DNA of 64,000 nt from an uncultured Acidimicrobiales bacterium (GCA_951813325.1 OX638350.1:1785029-1849028); one strand, 5' to 3'; counted from the stretch's first letter, positions 42,951-52,738 are shown. Numbers and translations: made by a program. Notes: a model not told the origin generated them from the letters alone.

Positions 42951-44290
42951 AACTCGACTCCGTCGATCAGATCGGCAAACTCCGGGGTTGTCCCCACTAG
43001 GCGGACACCCGGCATATCGACAGGCCCGCTCAGGTTCACCAGGAAAAATGAGGTGGCCAAGTGTTTGAGCGCGGCCTGCATGGCCAGAGGATCGGCGTTT
43101 TCCGGCGTGCATCCGTCTTCGGCCCGGGCCACTTGCTCTGCGCCGAGGAGGGGCTCGAGCATGTCCAGGCCGCCTCCCGCGAGGATGACGGGGCAGCTAT
43201 CGGTGAAGCTGTTGTGGCCCGCCCGAGCCAGACTGATGAACGTTCTGGGCCCGGTGGCCGAGTTGTAGCCGGCCAGGCTGCTCTCAGTGGGCACGGTGAG
43301 ATCCAACTCCGCCACCACCACCAGGATCGGCTTGCCGGCCGCCTCGGGGGGAGCAGAACCGCCGCCGGCCAGCGGCATGGCGGCTAAAACCGCCTCGTTG
43401 GCCAACGCGTCCAGTGCGGTTCTCGCACCGGCGGAATGTCCGATCACCCCAACCCTGGCGGTATTGGCATTGTCGCCGAAGGCGGCGTCCAGGGCCGCCA
43501 GGGTGTTGACCACATCAGCCTGGTCTTTCTCGGGGCTGAACTCGGCGGTTCCAAATGCCTGGGCGGGCAGATTTCTGTGAATGTGCTCAGGGGATGCAAC
43601 CACGAAGCCATGCGAGGCCAAGTGGGTGGTCAAGAAGATGGCGACGTCTCGGTAACCGCCAAACCCGTGGCTGTAGATGACCACGGGATAGGTGTTCGAG
43701 TCGGCCAGCGGCGCGTCGCGATAGGAGTTGGTCTCGACCGCGCCCTGCATGCTCTCGGGGATCAGGGCTCGAAATGCCGCCGGAATGATCTGGGAGGAGT
43801 CAAATATCTCGGTTTCCATTCCGACCACCGCGTCCGAATCGGCGGGATACCAAACGGAAAGGGGCTGCTGGCCGGGTTCTTCTCCTAGTTCTAGGGTCGC
43901 GACCCCCACGGGGTACTCGCCGAATTCGTTCAGCACGAACGGCGGCTCGGGCGTGGGCTCTGGTGTCGGAACTGGAGTGGGCGCGGGCGTGGTTGGAGAG
44001 GGTGTGGGCTCGGGGGACGCCGGAGTAGGCTCAAGTTCGGGGGCGGGTGCCCCGGTGGGCTCGGATGTGGGCGCAGGCGCCTCGGTTGAAGCGGATGTGG
44101 GCTCTGGTTCGGGTGCCGATGCCTCCGTGGGGGCCGCGGCCGGAGCGCCGCCGTCATCGTCGGAAGAGCAACCCGCTGCTATCAGCGCCAACGCCAAGAG
44201 CAAAGCAAGCACCGCCCAGGCGGCCCGGGGCCCCCGGCGGGTCCGCCCCGCTTTTCGCGTCCCCGACTGATCCGAATAAGCTCCGTCCAT
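42926..44290 (-). CDS. Lipoprotein alpha/beta hydrolase (PAF-acetylhydrolase/lipase type)
   Basis: 454 aa from ATG 44290. Lipobox LIAAGCSSDD after a basic leader, then a long Pro/Glu/Thr-rich linker (about 50-130). The hydrolase domain has HGFGGYRDV (oxyanion loop, about 226), the nucleophile VIGHSAGA (about 290) and an acid in VAELDLT. This matches secreted dienelactone-type or chlorophyllase-like lipases. Its C-terminal codons form part of the 35-bp repeats. Its start codon overlaps the divergent amidohydrolase start on the other strand. Confidence 0.88.
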   Translation of the reverse strand: MDGAYSDQSGTRKAGRTRRGPRAAWAVLALLLALALIAAGCSSDDDGGAPAAAPTEASAPEPEPTSASTEAPAPTSEPTGAPAPELEPTPASPEPTPSPTTPAPTPVPTPEPTPEPPFVLNEFGEYPVGVATLELGEEPGQQPLSVWYPADSDAVVGMETEIFDSSQIIPAAFRALIPESMQGAVETNSYRDAPLADSNTYPVVIYSHGFGGYRDVAIFLTTHLASHGFVVASPEHIHRNLPAQAFGTAEFSPEKDQADVVNTLAALDAAFGDNANTARVGVIGHSAGARTALDALANEAVLAAMPLAGGGSAPPEAAGKPILVVVAELDLTVPTESSLAGYNSATGPRTFISLARAGHNSFTDSCPVILAGGGLDMLEPLLGAEQVARAEDGCTPENADPLAMQAALKHLATSFFLVNLSGPVDMPGVRLVGTTPEFADLIDGVELADYRHAD

Positions 44291-45455
44291 GGGCCGAAAG
44301 TACAAGATAATCAGTGCAGATGGGCATGTGGAGACGCCGCCCGATGTATTTGTGAAGTATGTCCCCGAGAGGTGGAAGGACCGGGCCCCCCGGCTGATCC
44401 ATCTTCCCGAAGGGGGAGAGGGGTGGTTGATCGAGGGCCAGCCCCTGCTCCGCAATGGCCAGAACATCGCCGGGCGAGACAAGGTGAAGTTCTCGGGCGG
44501 CACCTACTTCAACCCCGACGGCAGCCCGGCTGAGGGGGCCGGCCCCGCCGAGCAGCGCCTCCGGGAGCAAGACCTCGACGGCATCGACGCCGAGGTGCTG
44601 TTCCCGCCAGTGTTCGCCAGCCGATTCCTCGAGGGCATCAAAGACCCCGAGGTGTACCGCTCCATGATCCGGGCCTACAACACCTTCTTGGCCCACGACT
44701 ACTGCTCGGTGGCCCCCGACCGGCTCATCGGCAACGCGGTGACCCCCGTCACCGGCATCGACCACGCGGTGAAGGAACTGGAGTTCGTTGCCGAGGCCGG
44801 CCTGCCGTCGGTGGCGTTCTACAACTTCCCCAACGGCTCTCCGTATGCCGATCCAGTGGACGACCGGTTCTGGGAGAAGAGCCTGGAGCTGGGCCTCAAG
44901 CTGGCTCCCCATTTCGGCTTCGGCGCCAACCAGGCCCCGCCCCAATCAGCAGCCAAGGGCACGTCCGACAGCCCCTGGGCCACCGCCCTGGTGCAACGGG
45001 CCGGCAGCCACTCCCCGGTGTACTGCATGGCCCAGCTCATTGCCGCGGGCGTGCTAGAGCGGTTCCCGGACATCAAGTTCTACTTCGCCGAGACCAACGC
45101 CAGTTGGCTGCCGGGCACGCTCTACTTCATGGACGACAACTACGAGCTGTTCGGCGACTGGTTCAAGGTCAAGTATGAGCGCAAGCCCAGCGAGCAGATT
45201 GTCGACCACTTCCACTTCAGCGTGATCCGCGACCCGGTGGTGTTCGACATGGCCGACATCATCCCGTGGGACAACATCATGTGGGGCACCGACTTTCCCC
45301 ACTCGGTGGGCTCGTTCCCCGACTCCCAGGAGTACCTCGCCGAGCACTTCCCCAAGGTGGACGAGTCCATCTCTCGCAAGGTGCTGCTGGAGAACCCGGC
45401 CAAGTACTTCGACTTGGACCTCGAAGCGGACATCACTGAGACGCCCGCGGCCTGA
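44289..45455 (+). CDS. Amidohydrolase 2 family protein
   Basis: 388 aa. Motifs: IISADGHVETPPDVF (metal), LAPHFGFGANQAP, FYFAETNASWLPG and WGTDFPHSVGSFP. ACMSD-like metal-dependent decarboxylase/hydrolase; substrate unknown. ATG at 44289-44291 shares bases with the divergent lipase ATG (44290-44288). A small inverted repeat (CTGAGC, 45452-45457, and GCTCAG, 45462-45467) spans its stop and that of the convergent dehydrogenase. Confidence 0.88.
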   Translation: MGRKYKIISADGHVETPPDVFVKYVPERWKDRAPRLIHLPEGGEGWLIEGQPLLRNGQNIAGRDKVKFSGGTYFNPDGSPAEGAGPAEQRLREQDLDGIDAEVLFPPVFASRFLEGIKDPEVYRSMIRAYNTFLAHDYCSVAPDRLIGNAVTPVTGIDHAVKELEFVAEAGLPSVAFYNFPNGSPYADPVDDRFWEKSLELGLKLAPHFGFGANQAPPQSAAKGTSDSPWATALVQRAGSHSPVYCMAQLIAAGVLERFPDIKFYFAETNASWLPGTLYFMDDNYELFGDWFKVKYERKPSEQIVDHFHFSVIRDPVVFDMADIIPWDNIMWGTDFPHSVGSFPDSQEYLAEHFPKVDESISRKVLLENPAKYFDLDLEADITETPAA

Positions 45456-45458
45456 GCT

Positions 45459-46583
45459 TCAGCTCAGATCGAGCACGCCCCGGGCCAGTTTTCCGGCCTC
45501 TAGGTCGTCGAACGCCTTGTCGAATTCGGTTAGGTCGTAGGTGGCTGACACCAGCTCGTCGAGCAGCAGACGGCCATCAAGGTAGAGATCCACCAGCGCG
45601 GGAATGTCGAACGCCGGGCGGGATGATCCGTAGCGACAGCCCATGATCGACTTGTCTTGGTACAGCTTGAACGGGGCGATGGTCATCTCGGTCTCCATCC
45701 CGGCCACCCCCAAGATCACCATGTTGCCGCCGGGGCGCAGCATCTCCACCGCTTCCTGCATCAAAGCGGTGTGGCCTACGCATTCCACCGAGAAATCCAC
45801 CCCGCCCGGCGAGATCCCCTGCACCGAGGCCACCGCCGGGTCCCGCCCCGAGTCAACGAAGTGGGTGGCGCCGAACTGACGGGCGAAGTCCTCTTTGGCC
45901 GGGTTGTTGTCCACGGCGATGATCTTGGTGGCTCCGGCGATGCGGGCGGCCTGGATCACGTTGAGGCCGATGCCGCCCACGCCGATCACCGCCACGCTGT
46001 GGCCCCGGTACACCTTGGCCCGGTTGAAGACGGCACCGGTGCCAGTGAGCACCCCGCAGCCGATGAGGCAGGCGCTGGCAAACGGCACCCGCTTGTCGAT
46101 GGCCACCACCTGGCCCTGGCTCACCACCACCTCCTCGGCGAACACGCCGGTGTTGGCGAAGCCGAGGACGCGCTCTCCCCGGTAGGTGAAGTAGGCGGGG
46201 AGGTCGCCGGGGCCGGGCTCCTCGCCGGTCTCGTTGCGCTTGGCGATGGCCGCCCCCAGCTTGGAGGTCTGGCACAGCGTGGGATGGCCGGTGGCGCACA
46301 CCGAACAGCGGCCGCAGTTGTCGATGGTGGCGATCACCACGTGGTCGCCCGCATCAACGGTGGCCACGTCGCTGCCGACAGACAGCACCTTGCCGGCGCC
46401 CTCATGGCCCATCACGAACGGCGGCGGGAACATCGAGCCGAACGTTCCATTGATCACCGACACGTCGGAGTGGCACACCCCGGCGGCCCCGATCCGCACC
46501 CGCACCTGGTCGGGCTCCAGATCGGTGACCCCCAGCCCATCGGCCACCAATGCCGCTTCGCCGTCGAAAAGGATGCCTCGCAT
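45459..46583 (-). CDS. Zinc-dependent alcohol dehydrogenase (MDR family)
   Basis: 374 aa from ATG 46583. Catalytic zinc ligands in GVCHSD (about 37) and GHEGAG (about 60), structural zinc CGRCSVCATGHPTLC, NAD site VIGVGGIGLNVIQAA (about 196). Resembles the Rxyl_3153/aryl-alcohol type. Genes run as a pair with the 247-aa protein upstream (20 nt gap). Confidence 0.92.
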   Translation of the reverse strand: MRGILFDGEAALVADGLGVTDLEPDQVRVRIGAAGVCHSDVSVINGTFGSMFPPPFVMGHEGAGKVLSVGSDVATVDAGDHVVIATIDNCGRCSVCATGHPTLCQTSKLGAAIAKRNETGEEPGPGDLPAYFTYRGERVLGFANTGVFAEEVVVSQGQVVAIDKRVPFASACLIGCGVLTGTGAVFNRAKVYRGHSVAVIGVGGIGLNVIQAARIAGATKIIAVDNNPAKEDFARQFGATHFVDSGRDPAVASVQGISPGGVDFSVECVGHTALMQEAVEMLRPGGNMVILGVAGMETEMTIAPFKLYQDKSIMGCRYGSSRPAFDIPALVDLYLDGRLLLDELVSATYDLTEFDKAFDDLEAGKLARGVLDLS

Positions 46584-46603
46584 AGCTGTTGCTCCTGTAT
46601 TGC

Positions 46604-47347
46604 TCAAGCCGGGTTGATGTAGGTGTCGTGCTCGTAGGCTGTGGGGCCGGTGAGGGTGCCGGGCGCCGGGGTCATCAGCTCCTCCCGGAAGCGGGTGGTG
46701 TACTTCTGGGCTGTTGCCCGCCACGCCACCAAGCGGTCGTCGCCGTCGACTCCCTCGTCGAACCCGCTGGCGGCGTCGGCCGCCTTGTTGAGCCGGATGT
46801 ACGCCTCGGGGGAGGCGGCCCACACGGTGCACACCTCGTAGTCGTGGTGCAGCACCTCCCACAGGCCCATGCAGGTGAAGCCGTAATCGGCCGCGGCGGG
46901 CAGGTAGTCGGAGGCCATGGCAGCCAAGTAATCGCGGGCTGAGCCCGGACGCACCTCGGTCAGCTCGTGGATGTAGAGGGTGCCCCGCACCTCCCCGGTG
47001 AGCACCGGCGCCACCGGGGGCGACTCGGGCACTGATCCCAGCACCCGGTCGTAGCCGCCGGTGCGGAGCTTGTAGGCCTCCTCCCACCAGTCGTCGAGCA
47101 GGTTGTTGGACTTCCGCTTGAGGTTGAGGCGGTCCACCCGCTCCAACCAGCCATCCCAGCCGCCGGAGTCCCACAGATTCACCACCTGGGGCCAGCGGGC
47201 GGTGATCCCCATGGTGTACCAGGTTCCCAGCAGCTCGAAGCCCACCCGGGCGTCCCGGTTCTGGATCTTGATGTGCTCCATGTAGGGCCACGCCGCCTGG
47301 CCCATGATGTCGACGTACTCGTGCAGGATGATCTCTCGCTTGGCCAC
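46604..47347 (-). CDS. NIPSNAP/dimeric alpha-beta barrel-like protein
   Basis: 247 aa. Two ferredoxin-like halves: the first with LHEYVDIMGQAAWPYMEHI, the second with YIHELTEVRPGSARDYLAAM. No catalytic motif known. Directly precedes the alcohol dehydrogenase, likely in one operon with a shared substrate. Confidence 0.65.
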   Translation of the reverse strand: MAKREIILHEYVDIMGQAAWPYMEHIKIQNRDARVGFELLGTWYTMGITARWPQVVNLWDSGGWDGWLERVDRLNLKRKSNNLLDDWWEEAYKLRTGGYDRVLGSVPESPPVAPVLTGEVRGTLYIHELTEVRPGSARDYLAAMASDYLPAAADYGFTCMGLWEVLHHDYEVCTVWAASPEAYIRLNKAADAASGFDEGVDGDDRLVAWRATAQKYTTRFREELMTPAPGTLTGPTAYEHDTYINPA

Positions 47348-47432
47348 GGGCAGGACCCTACCGGCCCGCGCCTCCCCGAGTCGCGGCGAGGGTTGTTCTG
47401 GTCGCGTTGTGGGTTTCGGCTAGAACTGTGCA

Positions 47433-48743
47433 ATGAGCCGCCGCCGGCTTTTTGCAGTCTTCCTCTCCGGTCTGCTGGCCGTCGCCCTGTTGACGGCTGC
47501 TTGCCGCGACTCGGTGGACGATAGCGCCGTGGTGGGGGACGGATCGCTCGGCACCGTTCGCGTCGGCCCCGGTGAGGCTGTCCAGATCCGAACGCTCACC
47601 GTGCTTGATGATGCGGTTGGCAGCGGGCTGGCTACTTACCACCGGGCCGCGGAGTTCGCCGTTGAAGACTATGGGGCGATCCGCGGGTTCCCGGTGGAGA
47701 TCGATGGCCTCGACGAGCAGTGCTCGGCGGATGGGGGTAGGGAAGCGGCTCAAACGGTGGTGGCCGACCCCGCGGTGGCCGGGGTGATCGGGACACAGTG
47801 CTCGGCGGCAGCGACGGGTGCTTCTCCGCTGATCTCCGCGGCAGGACTCTCCATGATCTCCCCTTCGAACTCATCGCCGGCGCTCACCTCCGACCTACTC
47901 GGCAACCCTGGCGAGCATTACCACCCGGGCTACTACCGCATGGCCCAAAACGATTTGCACCAGGGCGCGGCAGTGGCCGATTTCCTCCTTGGCCAACTGG
48001 GCCCACGGCAGGTGGCGGCGATCCACACCGGCAACGCCTATACCCAGGGATTGGCTCAGGCGTTTCGCAGCTCATACAAAGACCTTGGCGGCGCCTTCAC
48101 CGCGTTTCTGGAGGTGGATGAGGAGGCCACCGATCTGGCCGCAGTGCTGGCCGAGGTGGCGGCGGGCGCCCCCGAGGCACTGTTCCTGCCGGTTTCGCGC
48201 CCCCTGGCTGACCACATCGTGCAGCAAGCTCGCAGCTTCGACGGCTTGGAGGGGGTGATGTTGGTGGCGGCCGATGCGGTGTTCAACGCGCCCTTCCTCG
48301 AGATTGAGGCCACCAGGGGGATCTTTGTGGCCGGACCCTCATTGCGCTACGGGGGAAACATCAACCAGGCCACCGGCAAAAGCGCCGATCAGGTGGCCCG
48401 GAGGTTTATCGATAGCACCGGCCAACCCCCGGTTCGGGCGTTCTGGGCCCACTCCTATGACGCCGCGACGCTGCTGCTCGAAGCCATCGATGCCGCTTCC
48501 CAGATCGAGGACGGGGTGCTGGTTATCGACCGGGCCGGCATCCGGGAGTACCTCAATCAGGTGACGGGATTCCAGGGAATCATCGGGGACATCACTTGCG
48601 ATCAGTTCGGCGATTGCGGCCCGGCAGAGCTCTCGATCATCGAGAACCTGGACCCGACCGACGCCGCGGTTTCGTTGGACAACGTCGTCTATCACTACAA
48701 GCCGGCTCGAGGCCAGGGGCCCGAGCCTGCCGATCACGATTAG
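47433..48743 (+). CDS. Branched-chain amino acid ABC transporter substrate-binding protein (LivK-like)
   Basis: 436 aa lipoprotein (lipobox LLTAACRDS). Periplasmic-binding-protein fold type I: RAAEFAVEDYGAIRGFPVEI, DPAVAGVIGTQCSAAA, MISPSNSSPALT and AFWAHSYDAATLLLEAI. No permease or ATPase genes are near, so it is an orphan binder. Ligand unknown. Confidence 0.88.
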   Translation: MSRRRLFAVFLSGLLAVALLTAACRDSVDDSAVVGDGSLGTVRVGPGEAVQIRTLTVLDDAVGSGLATYHRAAEFAVEDYGAIRGFPVEIDGLDEQCSADGGREAAQTVVADPAVAGVIGTQCSAAATGASPLISAAGLSMISPSNSSPALTSDLLGNPGEHYHPGYYRMAQNDLHQGAAVADFLLGQLGPRQVAAIHTGNAYTQGLAQAFRSSYKDLGGAFTAFLEVDEEATDLAAVLAEVAAGAPEALFLPVSRPLADHIVQQARSFDGLEGVMLVAADAVFNAPFLEIEATRGIFVAGPSLRYGGNINQATGKSADQVARRFIDSTGQPPVRAFWAHSYDAATLLLEAIDAASQIEDGVLVIDRAGIREYLNQVTGFQGIIGDITCDQFGDCGPAELSIIENLDPTDAAVSLDNVVYHYKPARGQGPEPADHD

Positions 48744-48752
48744 GCGTCGAGA

Positions 48753-49055
48753 TCAGCCGGCGATGGCCACCACAATGATCAGTGTGATCACCGCAACAAG
48801 CACCAGCAGGGCCAGCAGCATGGCACCGGGCAGCCGACGACCGAACAGGCGGACCATCCGCCGACCGGGGATGGGGGAGGCAGGCTCGTTGAGGGGGACA
48901 CCCTGAGGGGCGACGGCGATGCCCGGCGGGTCTATCCCGGTTTGCTCCCCGTCGCGGACTTTCTCCGTCCATTTTGCGCCGTTCCACCAGCGGGCTTCAT
49001 GCCGCCCGAATGGGTCGGTGTGCCATGAGGCCTCGGACTCGGGGTTCGCAGCCAC
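48753..49055 (-). CDS. DUF2510 protein with C-terminal membrane anchor
   Basis: 100 aa. The DUF2510 motif WHTDPFGRHEARWWNGAKW (about 11-29) is followed by a linker and a hydrophobic helix (about 76-99). This actinobacterial domain is usually at the N-terminus of small membrane proteins of unknown function. Confidence 0.8.
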   Translation of the reverse strand: MAANPESEASWHTDPFGRHEARWWNGAKWTEKVRDGEQTGIDPPGIAVAPQGVPLNEPASPIPGRRMVRLFGRRLPGAMLLALLVLVAVITLIIVVAIAG

Positions 49056-49134
49056 CTCGCGATGAGTCTAACCATATCGTTGCAGGATCGGGCGCGACCC
49101 TCAGATTCCAGCGGCTGGCCCGTGGCGGGGCACA

Positions 49135-49680
49135 ATGGCCGGTGTGGACAACCAGGCCCAGCTCGCCGAACTCTTGGCCAAACAGGAGATCACCGAGCTT
49201 GTGTACCGGTACTGCCGGGGGGTGGACCGCCTCGACTTGGACATGGTTCGCTCGTGCTATCACCCCGACGCCACCGACTCCCACGGCACCTTCCAGGGCA
49301 GCGTGGAGGAGTATCTGGCGTGGAGCGAGCGCCTGCTGCGCCGCTATACGGGGAGCGCGCACACGCTGGCCAACATCTTGATCGAGTTGGACCCTGCTCC
49401 GGTCAGCCCTGCCGACCAGGGCATCGTGTGGTGGGCGCGCTCTGAGGCTCATGGCGTGGCCCGGCATTGGACCGAAGGGGGCCCGCCCGAGCTGAACCTC
49501 TCGGTGGGCTTCCGCTTCATCGACGACGTGTGCCGCCGAGACGGCGGGCCATGGCTCATCCAACGGCGGGTGGCCACCACCGAGTGGGTGCGCGAGGAGC
49601 AATTCCGCCCGTTCGACGAGCGCTTTTTGAGGGGTAGCCGCGATCGTTCCGATCCGTTGTACGCCTCCCGGCCGGAGTAA
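49135..49680 (+). CDS. SnoaL/NTF2-like protein
   Basis: 181 aa. The cone-fold opening LLAKQEITELVYRYCRGVDR and the RSCYHPDATDSHG loop are typical of SnoaL_4/ring-hydroxylating-dioxygenase-beta-like members. Function could be isomerase, dehydratase or unknown. Monocistronic. Confidence 0.8.
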   Translation: MAGVDNQAQLAELLAKQEITELVYRYCRGVDRLDLDMVRSCYHPDATDSHGTFQGSVEEYLAWSERLLRRYTGSAHTLANILIELDPAPVSPADQGIVWWARSEAHGVARHWTEGGPPELNLSVGFRFIDDVCRRDGGPWLIQRRVATTEWVREEQFRPFDERFLRGSRDRSDPLYASRPE

Positions 49681-49751
49681 AGCAAAAAGGCCTCGGTTTC
49701 CCGCCTCGTTACTGGGCCAATCTGCCAGGGCGAGGACTACCATCGGCTGGC

Positions 49752-50468
49752 ATGCAAACCGAGAACGTAGAACTCTCCACTGCCGACGGCCCGATGAGGC
49801 TGTACGTCGCCCGACCCGATGGCGAGCCGAAGGCTTCGGTCATCGTCATCATGGAGGCCTTCGGGCTGAACGCCCATATCGAAGACGTCACCCGGCGGGT
49901 GGCCGACGAGGGCTACCTGGCGGTGTCCCCCGACCTGTACCACCGCTATGAGAACAATCTGGCGGGCTACGACCAGATGGACAAGATCTTCGAGATGATG
50001 GGGGGCCTGCTCGACGAGCACTCCCTCACCGACGTGGACGCCACCCTCGGCTACCTGAGCGGCCAGGGGTTCGCCGCCGACAAAGTGGGCGCCACCGGGT
50101 TCTGCATGGGCGGGCGGGTGACCTTCCTCACCGCCATCAGCCGTCCGGTGGGCGCGGCGGTCACCTACTACGGCGGGGCCATCGTCACCGATGGCTTCAC
50201 CCCCGGCCAGCCCAAGCTGGCCGACCGCCACAGCGATCTCCAGTGCCCGTGGCTGGGCCTGTTCGGCGACCTCGACGGCATGATCCCCGTTGAGGGACTG
50301 GAGCAGCTTCGGGCCGACCTGGAGGGCAGCGCCCAGCCCACCGAGATTGTGCGCTACGCGGAGGCCGACCACGGGTTCTTGTGCGACGAGCGCCCGTCGT
50401 ACAACGCCGAGGCCGCGGCCGACGGATGGGCTCGCATGGCGGCCTGGTTCGGCACGCACCTGTCGTGA
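49752..50468 (+). CDS. Dienelactone hydrolase family protein
   Basis: 238 aa. Nucleophile Cys in GATGFCMGGRV (about residue 119), with Glu in IMEAFGLN, Asp in FGDLDGMIP and His in ADHGFLCDERP. Carboxymethylenebutenolidase-like; hydrolyses dienelactone or similar esters. Its stop overlaps the next gene's GTG start (GTGA). Confidence 0.9.
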   Translation: MQTENVELSTADGPMRLYVARPDGEPKASVIVIMEAFGLNAHIEDVTRRVADEGYLAVSPDLYHRYENNLAGYDQMDKIFEMMGGLLDEHSLTDVDATLGYLSGQGFAADKVGATGFCMGGRVTFLTAISRPVGAAVTYYGGAIVTDGFTPGQPKLADRHSDLQCPWLGLFGDLDGMIPVEGLEQLRADLEGSAQPTEIVRYAEADHGFLCDERPSYNAEAAADGWARMAAWFGTHLS

Positions 50469-51223
50469 CCGCGGCCAAAGAGACAATCGGGGTCATCGGC
50501 TCGGGGGTGATGGGCGCAGGCATCGCCCAGGTGATGGCCATCGCCGGCCACCCGGTGGTGGCCTTCGACATCGACCCCGACGTGGTGGCCGCGGCTGCCG
50601 GTCTCGTGGCCGACGGCCGTTTCGGCATCCAAGGGGCGGTGGCCCGGGGCAAGCTGACCGAGGCCGAGGCCGAGGCCGCGCTGGCCCGCATCGACTTCAC
50701 CACCGACCGGGATGCGGCTGCCGCGGTGGATGTGGTTCTGGAGGCGGTTCCCGAGCGCTTGGACCTGAAGATCCAGCTGTTCCGGGATCTCGATCAAGAG
50801 TGCCCGGAGCACACCATCTTGGCGTCGAACTCCAGCGGCTACCCGGTGCAGGCGCTGGCGGTGGCCACCGACCGGCCCGACCGGGTGATCGGCTGGCACT
50901 GGGCGTCGCCACCGCCAGTGATGAAGCTGGCCGAGATCGTGCGGGCCCCCCAGACCTCCGACGAGACCACCGAGACCATCTGCCGCCTGGCCGCGGCCGC
51001 GGGCAAGAACCCCGTGGTGATCCAAGACTCGGCGATGAACTGGGGCTATGTCACCAACCGGGTGTACGGCGCCATGCTCCGGGAGGCCAACGCGGTGGTA
51101 GCCGAGGGGGTGGCCAGCCGAGCCGAAGTCGACCAGCTCATGGTGGATTGCTTCCGATGGCCATCGGGCCCGTACGGCATGGTGTCGGGCGCCACCACCG
51201 GCTGGAAGGCCGACAAGAAGTAA
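50465..51223 (+). CDS. 3-hydroxyacyl-CoA dehydrogenase
   Basis: 252 aa from GTG 50465. NAD site IGVIGSGVMGAGIAQVMA, EAVPERLDLK (NAD/loop), ASNSSGYPV (catalytic Ser region), GWHWASPP (here W in place of the usual F after the His position) and a short C-terminal domain. The family interconverts 3-hydroxy- and 3-ketoacyl-CoA. Probably one operon with the dienelactone hydrolase. Confidence 0.9.
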   Translation: MTAAKETIGVIGSGVMGAGIAQVMAIAGHPVVAFDIDPDVVAAAAGLVADGRFGIQGAVARGKLTEAEAEAALARIDFTTDRDAAAAVDVVLEAVPERLDLKIQLFRDLDQECPEHTILASNSSGYPVQALAVATDRPDRVIGWHWASPPPVMKLAEIVRAPQTSDETTETICRLAAAAGKNPVVIQDSAMNWGYVTNRVYGAMLREANAVVAEGVASRAEVDQLMVDCFRWPSGPYGMVSGATTGWKADKK

Positions 51224-51250
51224 ACCGCGAAAACGAGAAAAGAGGTTTCC

Positions 51251-52348
51251 ATGAGAGCAGCGCTGCTGGCATCGCCGGCCACGCCGTTGGTGATGGCCGA
51301 TGTGGATTGTGTCGATCCCGGGCCGGGGCAGGTGCGGGTGCAGGTCACCCACTGCGGCCTGTGCCACTCCGATCTGACCATGATCGACGCCCCCGGCAGC
51401 CTCACGCCGACCATCTTGGGCCATGAGGCGGCCGGAATCGTCGACGCGGTGGGCCCCGGGGTGGGCTCGCTGGCACCGGGTGACCACGTGATGCTGTCGC
51501 CGTTCGGGCCGTGCGGGGAGTGCTACTGGTGCGTGCGGGGCGAGATGACCCTGTGCGCATCGGCAGCATCGACTTTCATGGGCACCATGCCCGACGGCTC
51601 GGTGCCGTTCTCGCTAGACGGCCAGCCGGTGTACCGGGGCCTGGGGGTAGCCGGCTTCGGCCAGCTCACCGTGGTGGCTGCCTCTGCCGCGGTGAAGATC
51701 GACCCCGATGTGCCCTTGGAGGTGGCCGCGGTGATCGGCTGCGCCACCCAGACCGGCGTGGGTGCGGTGCTCAACACCGCCAAAGTAGAAGAGGGCGCCA
51801 CTGTGCTGGTGATGGGCCTGGGCGGTGTGGGCATGTCGGTGGTTCAGGGTGCCCGCCTGGCCGGGGCGTCCCGCATCTTCGCCTCCGACCCGGTGGCCGA
51901 TCGCCGCAACGCCTCGGTGGCCTTCGGGGCCACCGACCTGCTCGATCCGACCGAGACCGACGTGGTGGCCCACGTGCAGGAGGCCACCGGGGGGATCGGA
52001 GCCGACTACGCCTTCGACGCCGCCGGGGCGGGACCGCTGGTGGAGGCCGGCTTGGCCGCCACCCGCAATGGCGGCACCACGGTCATGGTGGGCGCTCCCG
52101 CCCTGGATCACACCGTGACCATCAACCCGGCGGTCATGTACCTCACCGCTGAGAAGAAGCTGCTCGGCTGCCTGTTCGGCGGCTGCAACTCCCAGCGGGA
52201 GGTTCCCCGCCTGCTGGCCCTGTGGCAGAACGGCCGCCTCGACTTGGAGCCCATGATCACCGCCCGCCGCCCCATCGACGAGATCAACGCCGCCCTCGAC
52301 GACCTCCGAGCCAGCGTCGGCATCCGAACGGTGTTCGACTTGAGCTGA
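51251..52348 (+). CDS. Zinc-dependent alcohol dehydrogenase (MDR family)
   Basis: 365 aa. Catalytic zinc HCGLCHSD (about 36) and GHEAAG (about 58), structural zinc CGECYWCVRGEMTLC, NAD site VMGLGGVGMSVVQGA. AAAGAGG RBS (aaaagagg) about 6 nt before ATG. Paralog of the dehydrogenase at 45459-46583. Last gene before the hairpin at 52347-52379. Confidence 0.92.
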   Translation: MRAALLASPATPLVMADVDCVDPGPGQVRVQVTHCGLCHSDLTMIDAPGSLTPTILGHEAAGIVDAVGPGVGSLAPGDHVMLSPFGPCGECYWCVRGEMTLCASAASTFMGTMPDGSVPFSLDGQPVYRGLGVAGFGQLTVVAASAAVKIDPDVPLEVAAVIGCATQTGVGAVLNTAKVEEGATVLVMGLGGVGMSVVQGARLAGASRIFASDPVADRRNASVAFGATDLLDPTETDVVAHVQEATGGIGADYAFDAAGAGPLVEAGLAATRNGGTTVMVGAPALDHTVTINPAVMYLTAEKKLLGCLFGGCNSQREVPRLLALWQNGRLDLEPMITARRPIDEINAALDDLRASVGIRTVFDLS

Positions 52349-52379
52349 CCCCCCTGGATCCTGCTGTGGATCCGGGGTC
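52347..52379 (+). terminator. Stem-loop after the alcohol dehydrogenase gene
   Basis: GACCCC (52347-52352) pairs with GGGGTC (52374-52379), and GGATCC (52356-52361) with GGATCC (52368-52373), around a 6-nt loop with a 3-nt bulge. It begins inside the stop codon. No U-run follows, as usual for high-GC actinobacteria. Confidence 0.65.
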
Positions 52380-52417
52380 ACGGGCCCAACGCAGTGATGA
52401 GTGCGACTTGCACGCCG

Positions 52418-52660
52418 TCAGAGCGGCGATAGGCGGCCTCGAAGCACCTCTGCGGGATCAGAAGAGGCCGGCAGCAGCGCCGCATCGTCGTCCAATCGGA
52501 CCTCGCTGCCGGCGAAATGACTTGCCATCCAGGTCTTGCCGCATCCCCGCACTCCTTCGACGAGAACCGCCCCTCGCCTACGCAGGGCGCTCTCGACTTC
52601 GCGGCCCGCGATGCGGGGCAAATAGCCGGGCATTGTGAGCGTCGCTGCTGCCTTGGTCAT
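52418..52660 (-). pseudogene. Truncated AAA-type ATPase (DUF4143-family N-terminus)
   Basis: 80 aa where about 400 is usual. It has the N-terminus and a Walker A (VEGVRGCGKTWMA) followed by LDDDAALLPASSDP, and then stops. The Walker B and DUF4143 domain are missing. A relic, lying downstream of the DprA-like gene. Confidence 0.7.
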
Positions 52661-52738
52661 AGCGGATGTCTCCTGCTGCCTAATAGCGCGTTCTGGAGAT
52701 TGGTCGTCGCGCGGTGTTGCCCCAGCGCTCACGGGTTG

